This document shows positions 19,276 to 26,302 of a stretch of 64,000 nt of DNA, in pieces. A program made the position numbers and the translations under genes. Within the stretch, counting starts at the first letter, position 1; every line of letters begins with the position of its first letter. A model generated the notes under the pieces. That model was not told the DNA's origin, did not search any database, and was given only the letters and a program-made list of their open reading frames with translations. Source of the DNA: an uncultured Oscillibacter sp. (GTDB taxonomy: Bacteria; Bacillota; Clostridia; Oscillospirales; Oscillospiraceae); contig CAJUDV010000001.1 in NCBI GenBank assembly GCA_910585385.1, forward strand, positions 84,075 to 148,074. Reading direction: 5' to 3'.

Positions 19276-20391
19276 TCACTCCGCCGATTTCAGCCGCACC
19301 GGCAGAACCATGTACAAAAAGTTGTCCTTCTCGTCCGTGGGAACGATGATGGCCGGGGACACCCCCGTGTTCAGCTCAATCTTCACCGTATCCGCCGGGG
19401 CATACCGCAAAGCCTCCATGAGATAGCGGTTGTTGAACCCGATCTCCAGTCCGCCGCCGTCGCCGGAGAGGCGGCACACGTCCTTGGCCTCGCCGTTTCC
19501 GGTCTTGGCGGAGAGCATCACCTTGTCATGGTCAAACACGCACCGCACAGGACTTTTCAGCTTGTCGGAGATCACCACCGACACCCGGTCGATGCTCTCA
19601 ATAAGGGACTTGGTCTCCGCCACCATGGAAATGGGATTGGCCCGGGGAATGGCGTTTTTGTAGTCCAAAAACTCCCCCTCCAGCCGCCGGCAGATAAGCT
19701 CCGTATCCCCCACTTCAAAGAGGATGTGCCGCCTGCCCAGGGTGACGGAGGCGGTGTCCTCCGTGTCGCTGCAGATGCTCTTCACCTCGTTGAGGGCGGC
19801 GCCGGGGGCCACAAAGGAGAAAGCACCCCCCGCCAGCTGTTCCAGGGGCTCCCGCCGGACGGCCAGCCGGAACCCGTCCACCGCCACCATGGTGAGACCC
19901 CGCTCGTTGATCTCAAAGAGGGCGCCTGTATGCACCGGGCGGCTCTCGTTGGTGGACACGGCAAAGGCGGTCTCCTCAATCATGCTCCGCAAAACTCTCT
20001 GCTGAATGGAGACCGCGTACTCATCCTCCACCTCCGGCAGATCCGGGTAGTCCGCGGCGGAGAGACCCAGAATGTCAAAGTCCGCGTCGCCGCAGCTCAG
20101 GTGAACCATCTGCCGCTCATCGGCGGAGAAGGTTATCATGTCGTCGGGCATCCGGCGGATGATGTCGCCGAAGAGGCGGGCGTTCAGCACGATCTCCCCC
20201 GCTTCGTCAACACCGGCGGAGAGTTTGGTGCGGATTCCTGTATTCATATTATAACCGGAGACGGTTAATTCCTGCCCTGCCCGGAGGAGCAGGCCCTCCA
20301 GGGCGGGGATAGAGCTTTTTGGGGCCACGGCTCGGCTGGTAACGGCGATGGCGCTTTGCAGCAGTGCCTTTTCGCAGGAGAACTTCATCAT
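19276..20391 (-). CDS. dnaN: DNA polymerase III beta subunit (sliding clamp)
   Basis: This protein of 371-372 residues forms the ring-shaped clamp. Two adjacent ATG codons (20391, 20388) start it; AAAGGA lies about 10 bases before the first. Typical segments are MKFSCEKALLQSAIAVTSRAV, the conserved FAVSTNESRPVHTGALFEI and the C-terminal YMVLPVRL. Longer in-frame upstream codons extend into the DnaA-box region and are not used. It follows dnaA in the usual order. Confidence 0.97.
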   Translation of the reverse strand: MMKFSCEKALLQSAIAVTSRAVAPKSSIPALEGLLLRAGQELTVSGYNMNTGIRTKLSAGVDEAGEIVLNARLFGDIIRRMPDDMITFSADERQMVHLSCGDADFDILGLSAADYPDLPEVEDEYAVSIQQRVLRSMIEETAFAVSTNESRPVHTGALFEINERGLTMVAVDGFRLAVRREPLEQLAGGAFSFVAPGAALNEVKSICSDTEDTASVTLGRRHILFEVGDTELICRRLEGEFLDYKNAIPRANPISMVAETKSLIESIDRVSVVISDKLKSPVRCVFDHDKVMLSAKTGNGEAKDVCRLSGDGGGLEIGFNNRYLMEALRYAPADTVKIELNTGVSPAIIVPTDEKDNFLYMVLPVRLKSAE

Positions 20392-20487
20392 GGCAGTCGT
20401 TTCCTTTCGGTGAAAAATAGGGAAAAGCTCGTTTTTAAAAGAGAAAAAAATAATTTTTGAAGAAATAGAAGCCGTAGAAAAAAATTC

Positions 20488-20633
20488 TGTGGAGAAATGG
20501 CGGAAACCGTTGGAATGAGCGCTTCTCATGTTCCACAGGGCGTCCGTCTCTTTTTCACATCTCTCCCCGGTATCCGCCGGAAAGGCGTGTTCTCCACAGG
20601 TAATTTTCCATTTTCCACAGAAAATGTGGAAAT
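20488..20633. promoter_or_regulatory. DnaA-box cluster, probable origin part
   Basis: Six 9-mers close to TTATNCACA lie in the dnaA-dnaN gap (20392-20639): TTCTCCACA at 20488-20496 (minus), TGTTCCACA at 20529-20537, TTTTTCACA at 20551-20559, TTCTCCACA at 20590-20598, TTTTCCACA at 20611-20619 and ATTTCCACA at 20625-20633 (minus). None is the perfect consensus, but the density within 150 bases is far above chance for a GC-rich genome. It should form the DnaA-binding half of oriC. Confidence 0.8.
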
Positions 20634-20639
20634 ACGGCG

Positions 20640-21956
20640 TTACCGCTTGGAGCTGATATTGGTTTTGATCTCCTTGATCCGCTCGGCGTAGGCGGGGTCC
20701 CGCTTCATCTTGTCCTCCACCCGCTGAATGGAGTAGAGCACGGTGGAGTGGTCCCGGTTGTCAAAGACCTTTCCGATGTCCACCACGGAGATGTTGGTCA
20801 TGGACCGGATGAGATACATGGCGATCTGCCGGGCCTGAACGGCGTCCCGCACCCGCTGCTGTCCGCGGATCAAGGACTCCTCGACTCCATAGTATTTGCT
20901 GATGTAGTCCAGGATGGCCTCCGGGGTGGGGATATACTCGCTGCTGCGCTTTAAGATGTCCTGAATGGCGCGGGAGACGGTGTCCTCACTGGCCTCGTCT
21001 CCCAAGAGGTCCTTGTAGGCCAGAAGCTTGTTGACAATGCCCTCCAGCTGGCGGACGTTGGCCGTGGCCTTTTCCGCGATGGTGAAGGCGACTTTGTCCG
21101 GCAGATTCATCCCCAGGATGGCGGCCTTGTTTTTGACGATGGCCACGCGGGTCTCGAAGTCGGGGGGCGCCACATCCACCAGCAGTCCCCACTCAAACCG
21201 GGTGCGGAGCCGGTCGTCCAGCAGCGTCATCTCAGAAGGGGGGCGGTCCGAGGTCAGAACGATCTGACGGCCGGACTCATACAGGGTGTTGAAGGTGTGG
21301 AAGAACTCGTTTTGCACCTGTTCTTTGCCGGCCACGAACTGTACGTCGTCCACCAGCAGCAGGTCGGCGCTGCGGTATTTGGCCCGGAACTCGCTGCCGC
21401 GGCCCGCCCGGATCAGCTCGATAAATTCGTTGATAAAGTCGTCGCCCTTGATATAGACGATTTTGGAGCGGGAGTCGTCCCTGCGGATGACGTTGGCGAT
21501 GGAGTTGAGAAGATGGGTTTTTCCCAGGCCGGAGTCCCCGTAGATCAAGAGGGGGTTGTAGTTTTGGGCGGGGTGTTCCGCCACGGCCATGGAGGCGGCG
21601 TAGGCCAGCTTGTTGGAAGGGCCCACCACAAAGGTCTCAAAGGTAAACTCCTCGGAGGTAAACCTGTCCTCCTTCTTTTTCGCCGCCGGTCCTTTGAACT
21701 CCGCAAAGGCGTCGTCGTCCAGAATGGAGACCTCAAAGTCCGTGGAGAATATATCCCGCAGCGCGGATTTGATATTTTTCAAGAACAGGGACTCGATATA
21801 GCCTTTCTTAAAATCATTGGAGCAGTGGAGATAAAACGTGTTCCCCCGGATGTCCGCAGCCTCCAGTTCGTCAAACCAGGTGGCGATGGTGGTCTCCGAG
21901 AGGTCCTGTTTCAGCTGTACTAAAATATTGGCCCATATATCGGCGACAGAATTCAA
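20640..21956 (-). CDS. dnaA: Chromosomal replication initiator DnaA
   Basis: 438 residues. Domain I is about 1-75, with a short linker. The AAA+ domain carries Walker A (GDSGLGKTH, residues 140-148) and Walker B (LLLVDDVQF). The C-terminal helix-turn-helix has the signature NRDHSTVLYSIQRVED. The reading frame begins with TTG at 21956, giving MNSVADIWANIL. No ATG is nearby in frame before conserved sequence, and AGAGGTG lies about 8 bases upstream, so a TTG start is likely, a possible translation brake. A promoter lies about 240 bases upstream. Confidence 0.97.
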   Translation of the reverse strand: MNSVADIWANILVQLKQDLSETTIATWFDELEAADIRGNTFYLHCSNDFKKGYIESLFLKNIKSALRDIFSTDFEVSILDDDAFAEFKGPAAKKKEDRFTSEEFTFETFVVGPSNKLAYAASMAVAEHPAQNYNPLLIYGDSGLGKTHLLNSIANVIRRDDSRSKIVYIKGDDFINEFIELIRAGRGSEFRAKYRSADLLLVDDVQFVAGKEQVQNEFFHTFNTLYESGRQIVLTSDRPPSEMTLLDDRLRTRFEWGLLVDVAPPDFETRVAIVKNKAAILGMNLPDKVAFTIAEKATANVRQLEGIVNKLLAYKDLLGDEASEDTVSRAIQDILKRSSEYIPTPEAILDYISKYYGVEESLIRGQQRVRDAVQARQIAMYLIRSMTNISVVDIGKVFDNRDHSTVLYSIQRVEDKMKRDPAYAERIKEIKTNISSKR

Positions 21957-22179
21957 AAGGAAGCACCTCTCTTTCTCTTGTATTATTGGGAAATCGCCGG
22001 TCCAATCCCCATGCGTGCCTTTGCCGGCCCGCCTTTTTCTCTGATTTTCGTCGGGGAGGAATGAAATTTGTCAAATTTTTGCCTTTTTCCCCTGTGCCGG
22101 GAAAAATTTCTGACGTAAATTCATACGCCGACAATTGACTCAGCGTTCCCCTGGAAAAAGTATCGTGGAAAATGGACAA

Positions 22180-22363
22180 AATAATACAACTCATTATAGC
22201 AAAAAAACCAAAAAGAGGCAATACTTATTCTAATATAAAAGAACAAAAAATATTGTCCGAAACGGCGCAAGATTTAGGTTTTTAAGAAAATAATTTGCTA
22301 CATATAGAAAATCTTTCAAAAATAAGAGAAAAGGGGAGAATTTCACGGAAATTTGAAGTTCAT
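22180..22363. other. AT-rich tract between dnaA and rpmH, candidate unwinding element
   Basis: The 687-base gap between the divergent dnaA and rpmH genes contains about 180 bases that are strikingly AT-rich (runs such as AAAAAAACCAAAAAG and ATTCTAATATAAAAG) in a genome near 60% GC. It carries the dnaA promoter at its left end and the rpmH promoter at its right end. In related bacteria the duplex-unwinding element of oriC lies next to dnaA, so this is a reasonable location, although the denser DnaA boxes are on the dnaN side. Confidence 0.6.
22193..22221 (-). promoter_or_regulatory. dnaA promoter
   Basis: Read on the minus strand: TTGCCT (22221-22216), a 17-base spacer and a perfect TATAAT (22198-22193). 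It gives a leader of about 230 bases before dnaA. A TTTTCCACG DnaA-like 9-mer at 22172-22164 lies just downstream, consistent with autoregulation. Confidence 0.65.
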
Positions 22364-22364
22364 C

Positions 22365-22393
22365 TTGACACCTTTTGAAAAAGAAGGTATACT
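22365..22393 (+). promoter_or_regulatory. rpmH operon promoter
   Basis: TTGACA at 22365-22370, exactly 17 bases, TATACT at 22388-22393. This is a near-consensus sigma-A promoter for the rpmH-rnpA-yidD-yidC-jag operon, leaving a leader of about 240 bases before rpmH. Confidence 0.85.
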
Positions 22394-22480
22394 ATCCCAT
22401 GCGCCTCCTGTGTGGAGGCCGGTGAAAGTTTACTGCGCCGTTCTCCAAAGGGGGGGCGGTGTCGAGTAAGCGCCGCTGGA

Positions 22481-22606
22481 GAGCCTGATTTAAGACCGCC
22501 GAAGCGCCGTTCAGGGCGTCTCTTGCCGTCAAGCTGTGGCCTTAACCGCCTTGCTGACGCGGAGCGCTCCCTGACGGGTATTCCGCCGGTCTTAAAACGG
22601 ATTTTC
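22481..22606. repeat. Dispersed palindromic repeat, copy 3 (divergent)
   Basis: A shorter, diverged member. Its left end GAGCCTGATTTAAGACCGCC matches the left end of copy 1, and its right end ATTCCGCCGGTCTTAAAACG matches the right end of copy 1. The middle keeps CGCCTTGCTGAC but has lost part of the core. It lies inside the rpmH leader, downstream of the promoter, so it is transcribed with the ribosomal protein gene. Confidence 0.6.
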
Positions 22607-22643
22607 GACGCGGACGCAATTCTGACAGGAGGTGTCTCAAAAC

Positions 22644-22784
22644 ATGGCTACAAAACGTACCTATCAGCCCAAGAAGCTCCATGGCCAGAAGGTCCACGGC
22701 TTCCGCAAGAGGATGGCTACCGCCAACGGCCGCAAGGTTCTGGCCCGCCGCCGCGCCAAGGGCCGCGCGCGTCTGTCCTACTGA
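22644..22784 (+). CDS. rpmH: 50S ribosomal protein L34
   Basis: A 46-residue, highly basic protein beginning MATKRTYQPKKLHGQKVHGF and ending with the RRRAKGRARLSY type tail. The canonical L34 signature HGFRKRM is complete. AGGAGGTG lies 9 bases upstream of the ATG. It is the first gene of the rpmH-rnpA-yidD-yidC-jag cluster, transcribed away from dnaA as in Bacillus. It is too short to stand out from length alone but is certain from sequence. Confidence 0.98.
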   Translation: MATKRTYQPKKLHGQKVHGFRKRMATANGRKVLARRRAKGRARLSY

Positions 22785-22891
22785 GCACAGAGCGCGGGAG
22801 ACACTTGAACAACGTCTTCAGGGACGGCTGGAATTTTCTTAGATTCCTCCGTCCCTAAAAGAGTTTTTGTTCAGGAAGGCGGGGAAAGGCA

Positions 22892-23236
22892 ATGAAGCGG
22901 GCTTATACGCTGAAAGAGAATTATGAGTTCCGCCGGGTATACCAGAGGGGGGCCTCTGCCGTAAGCGGGTCCATGGTGGTCTACTGCCGGAAAAACAGGC
23001 TGGGCCGCAGCCGTCTGGGGATTACGGCCTCTACAAAGATTGGAAACGCCGTCACGAGGAACCGGGCCCGCCGCAGGCTGCGGGAAGTCTACCGTCTCAA
23101 CCGGGACAGGCTTAAGACCGGGTGGGATCTCATTCTGGTGGCCCGGGGTCGGACGGCGTCGGTCTCCTGGAGAGAGCTGAACGACGCGTTTCTGCGGGCC
23201 TGCCGGAAGCTGGACCTTCTGGAGGACGGCGGATGA
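22892..23236 (+). CDS. rnpA: Ribonuclease P protein component
   Basis: A 114-residue basic protein that binds the RNase P RNA and the 5' leader of pre-tRNA. The family motif is IGNAVTRNRARRRLREVYR (the RNR helix). The N-terminus AYTLKENYEFRRVYQRG is typical. The stop overlaps the yidD start (ATGA at 23233), so the two are coupled. Confidence 0.97.
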   Translation: MKRAYTLKENYEFRRVYQRGASAVSGSMVVYCRKNRLGRSRLGITASTKIGNAVTRNRARRRLREVYRLNRDRLKTGWDLILVARGRTASVSWRELNDAFLRACRKLDLLEDGG

Positions 23237-23442
23237 GAGGCGTTTTTATTCTGATCATCCGCTTTTACCAAAAGGCCGTCTCCCCCTACCGGCCACGCTG
23301 CTGCAACTATATTCCCACCTGCTCCCAGTACGCTCTGGAGGCCGTGGAAAAATACGGCGCGGTCAAGGGCGGCTGGCTGGCGTTCAAGCGGATTCTGCGC
23401 TGCAACCCCTTTCATAAAGGCGGCTACGACCCCGTCCCCTAG
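23233..23442 (+). CDS. yidD: Membrane protein insertion efficiency factor YidD
   Basis: A 69-residue protein beginning MRGVFILIIRFYQKAVSPYR, with the conserved CCNYIPTCSQYALEAVEKYG and the LRCNPFHKGGYDPVP ending of the family. It is a small peripheral membrane protein acting with YidC. Its ATG overlaps the rnpA TGA. The following 218-base gap has only GC-rich hairpins (such as GGCAGCCGCGAAGCGCTGCC near 23531). Confidence 0.96.
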   Translation: MRGVFILIIRFYQKAVSPYRPRCCNYIPTCSQYALEAVEKYGAVKGGWLAFKRILRCNPFHKGGYDPVP

Positions 23443-23660
23443 GGCGGCGGGCGTGAATCCCGCCCCGCCCGAAGACGCTTAGGGGCGGAGCCCGGGGAGA
23501 GAAGCCGTCCAAGGGCTAAAACAACTTCAAAGGCAGCCGCGAAGCGCTGCCGGCAGACCGTGCACAGTCTGTTTCCTCTCTTTCTCCCAGGAGAAGGGGG
23601 GAGGGTGCAATTCGGACCGGCCATTGAGATGGCCGAGCTCCTACTCTGGAGGAAATCTCT

Positions 23661-24815
23661 ATGTTTTCAACCATCGGATACTATATCTGTATCCCCTTCG
23701 CGGCTCTGCTGCGACTTTTTTACAACCTGACAAGCTCCTACGGCCTGTCTCTCATCTTCTTCACCCTGGTGATCAAGCTGGTGCTGCTGCCCTTCCAGAT
23801 GAAGTCCAAGAAGAGCATGGTGCGTATGAACCGGATGTCCGGCAAGATGCAGGAGATCCAGAAGAAATACGCCAACAACCAGATGAAGATGAACGAGGAG
23901 CTGCAGAAGTTCTACGCCGAGGAGGGCATCAACCCCATGAGCGGGTGCCTGTGGAGCTTTCTGCCCATGCCCATCATGATCGCCCTCTACTATATCATCC
24001 GGGAGCCCGTGGTCTTCTTCATGAACTTCGGCAGCCGCGCCGCCAACCTGGAGGCGCTCCAGAAGGCCAAGGATGTGGTCACCGCGCTGAATCTCAACTG
24101 GTCTGCCATGGCCAACGGCAATGACGGCGCCTACGCCCAGATCGAGATTATCCAGCACATCGCCAACAACGCCGACAACTCCATTGTCAAGACCTTCCTG
24201 GCGGAGAATCCCAGCTGGGTCAATGTGGACTACCACTTCCTGGGAATGGATTTGACCACCCTGCCCAGCAGCGCCTTTACCGCGCTGAAAAGCGGCCTCA
24301 CCCCCGCCATGATCGGCGTGATTCTGATTCCCATCCTCTCCGGCGTCCTGAGCTTTTTGCTCAGCAAGGTCTCCATGGCTGGAACCCAGAATCAGGGCTC
24401 CGCCGCCGCCAGCGGCAAGACCATGATGCTGATGATGCCCCTGATGAGCGTATACATCGCCTTCATTATGCCCGCAGCCCTGGGCGTGTACTGGATTGCC
24501 CAGAGCGCCTTCTCCATCATCCAGGAGGCTGTTTTGGGGAAATTCTACACTAAGAGGATTCAGGCGGAGGAGGACGCCCGCTTTGAGGCCCGGGAGGCCG
24601 ACCGCAAGCGCCGCCAGGAGGAGGCCAAGGTCCTCCAGGAGAAGCAGAAGCAGCAGGCCGCTCAGAAGAAGTCCCTGAAGGAGAAGCGGCAGGAGGCCCA
24701 GGAGGCCAAAAACAAGGCGAAGAAACCCAGTACTACCGAGGCGGGCCGGGTCGGTGAGCGTCCCTATGCCCGCGGCCGCTCTTACAAGGCGGACCGCTAC
24801 GATACGGAGGATTGA
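23661..24815 (+). CDS. yidC: Membrane protein insertase YidC/Oxa1
   Basis: This 384-residue insertase places proteins into the cytoplasmic membrane. It lacks the large periplasmic domain of Gram-negative forms. The first helix is near residue 8, and LSLIFFTLVIKLVLLPFQMKS with MQEIQKKYANNQMKMNEELQ forms the conserved helix plus cytoplasmic hairpin; the remaining helices run to LGVYWIAQSAFSIIQE. The C-terminal 90 residues are a highly charged Glu/Lys/Gln-rich coiled coil, likely ribosome-binding. TGGAGGAAA precedes the ATG. No lipobox is present, unlike SpoIIIJ of Bacillus. Confidence 0.96.
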   Translation: MFSTIGYYICIPFAALLRLFYNLTSSYGLSLIFFTLVIKLVLLPFQMKSKKSMVRMNRMSGKMQEIQKKYANNQMKMNEELQKFYAEEGINPMSGCLWSFLPMPIMIALYYIIREPVVFFMNFGSRAANLEALQKAKDVVTALNLNWSAMANGNDGAYAQIEIIQHIANNADNSIVKTFLAENPSWVNVDYHFLGMDLTTLPSSAFTALKSGLTPAMIGVILIPILSGVLSFLLSKVSMAGTQNQGSAAASGKTMMLMMPLMSVYIAFIMPAALGVYWIAQSAFSIIQEAVLGKFYTKRIQAEEDARFEAREADRKRRQEEAKVLQEKQKQQAAQKKSLKEKRQEAQEAKNKAKKPSTTEAGRVGERPYARGRSYKADRYDTED

Positions 24816-24823
24816 AAGCCCTT

Positions 24824-25696
24824 ATGAGAGAGTTTATCGATGTAACGGGCAAAACCGAGGACGAGGCCGTCAGCAGAGCCCTGGCGCAGCTGGGCCTGGA
24901 CCGGGACGATGTGTCCGTTGAGATTTTGGAGCGCGCCAAGTCCGGATTCCTGGGCATCGGCAGCAGCCCCGCCCGGGTCCGGGTCTACTACGGCCCCGAG
25001 GAGGAGGAGCCTGCCCCCAAGGCTGCCGAAAAGCCCGAGGCGAAGCCGGAGCCCAAGGCGGAGCCCAAGGCGGAACCCAGACCGGAACTCAAAAAGGAGT
25101 CCAGACCGGAGCCGAAGCAGCCCCGCAGGGAGAGACCCAAAAAGCAGGAGCGCAGAGAGGACAGGCCCGCCGCGCCCAGGATGGAGGAGCCCCGTCCGGC
25201 CCCGGTTCCTGCGGACCTGGGCGAAGAGGTGGACGACGAGAAGGCCCAGGCCATCCGCAAATTCCTGACGGGACTGCTGGAGCACATGGAGTGCTCCGCG
25301 GAGATTCGCGTCTACCAGCCGGAGAAGGGCCGCTATAAGGTTCTGCTGGAGGGCAGGCAGATGGGCGCGCTGATCGGCCGCCGGGGAGAGACCCTGGACG
25401 CCATTCAGCAGCTCACCAGCTACTCCGTCAACCGCGCCGGCGGCGGCCGGGTGCGGGTCCAGCTGGACGCGGAGGGCTACCGGGAAAAGCGGGAGCAGAG
25501 CCTTCAGCATTTGGCCAGGAAGGTGGCGGGGAAAGTGGTCAAGTACCGCCGCAGCGTCCCTCTGGAGCCTATGAACGCCTATGAGCGCCATGTGATCCAC
25601 ACCGCCCTTCAGGATGTTCCCGGCGTCACCACCTACTCCACCGGAACTGATCCCAACCGCCGCGTTATTGTGGCCTACGACCGGACCACCCACTGA
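24824..25696 (+). CDS. jag: RNA-binding protein Jag/KhpB
   Basis: A 290-residue protein with three parts. The Jag N-terminal domain (about 1-60) contains VTGKTEDEAVSRALAQLGL and the KSGFLGIG motif. A long Pro/Lys/Glu linker (65-150) follows. The C-terminal KH domain (VLLEGRQMGALIGRRGETLDAIQ) and R3H domain (MNAYERHVIHTALQ) end it. ATG 24824 fits the usual N-terminus. A TTG at 24812 overlaps the yidC stop and could add four residues. In Firmicutes this RNA-binding protein is linked to cell-size and envelope control. mnmE, normally next, is missing. Confidence 0.94.
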   Translation: MREFIDVTGKTEDEAVSRALAQLGLDRDDVSVEILERAKSGFLGIGSSPARVRVYYGPEEEEPAPKAAEKPEAKPEPKAEPKAEPRPELKKESRPEPKQPRRERPKKQERREDRPAAPRMEEPRPAPVPADLGEEVDDEKAQAIRKFLTGLLEHMECSAEIRVYQPEKGRYKVLLEGRQMGALIGRRGETLDAIQQLTSYSVNRAGGGRVRVQLDAEGYREKREQSLQHLARKVAGKVVKYRRSVPLEPMNAYERHVIHTALQDVPGVTTYSTGTDPNRRVIVAYDRTTH

Positions 25697-25703
25697 TTTC
25701 AAG

Positions 25704-25737
25704 AGAGCCGCCCAACATGCCGGGCGGCTCTTTTTTT
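25704..25737 (+). terminator. Terminator of the rpmH-jag operon
   Basis: AGAGCCGCCC / GGGCGGCTCT stem followed by seven T residues directly after the jag stop. Confidence 0.92.
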
Positions 25738-25756
25738 GAAAAATTTTCATTCTCTG

Positions 25757-25786
25757 TGACAAACCGCCCCGCCCCGTCGTATATCT
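25757..25786 (+). promoter_or_regulatory. Possible promoter for the ECF sigma operon
   Basis: GTGACA (25757-25762), an 18-base spacer and TATATC (25781-25786). It is weak for sigma-A. An ECF-type AAC plus CGTC pair is also present but the spacing is too short, so autoregulation cannot be claimed. Confidence 0.35.
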
Positions 25787-25819
25787 GGTGAAAGCTTTCA
25801 AATGAGGAGCGAGAGGCCC

Positions 25820-26302
25820 ATGGAAAAAACCCTATTCAACAGCGCCGCCCGGCAGTATCAGGATATGGTCTACCGCGTTGCCCTGCATATCTTTGGCAAT
25901 CGTCAGGACGCGGAGGACGCCGTGCAGGAGGTCTTTTTGCGCCTCTACACCTGTGAAAAGCCCTTTGAGGGGACGGATCACCTGCGCCATTGGCTGATTC
26001 GGGTGACGGTGAACGTCTGCAAGGACGCCCTGAAAAGCCCCTGGCGGAGACGCCGGGTGTCTTTGGAGGACCTGCCGGAGACGCCGGTGTTCGACCGGCC
26101 GGAGCAGGGGGAGCTGTACCGGGAGGTCATGGCCCTTTCGGAGAAATACCGCACGGTGCTGTACCTCTTCTACTACGAGGAATTGACGGTGCGGGAGATT
26201 GGAGAGGTCCTGGGCCTGGGAACCACGGCGGTGACAACCCGGCTCCACCGGGCCCGAATGAAGCTGAAAGAGCAGTTGACGGAGGTGTGGAAGGATGAGT
26301 AA
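25820..26302 (+). CDS. ECF-type RNA polymerase sigma factor
   Basis: A 160-residue sigma factor with region 2 (YQDMVYRVALHIFGNRQDAEDAVQEVFLRLY) and region 4 (LFYYEELTVREIGEVLGLGTTAVTTRLHRARMKLK). ATG 25820 is preferred because AGGAGCG precedes it; the upstream ATG at 25802 has no ribosome-binding site. It overlaps the next gene by 8 bases, and that gene encodes a one-helix membrane protein with a cytoplasmic N-terminus, the usual anti-sigma arrangement. The inducing signal would be sensed outside the cell. Confidence 0.93.
   Translation: MEKTLFNSAARQYQDMVYRVALHIFGNRQDAEDAVQEVFLRLYTCEKPFEGTDHLRHWLIRVTVNVCKDALKSPWRRRRVSLEDLPETPVFDRPEQGELYREVMALSEKYRTVLYLFYYEELTVREIGEVLGLGTTAVTTRLHRARMKLKEQLTEVWKDE

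Noticed and set aside
22412..22858. Plus-strand 148-residue frame over the rpmH gene
   Set aside because: It covers the rpmH leader and gene in another frame. The L34 protein with a good ribosome-binding site explains the region.
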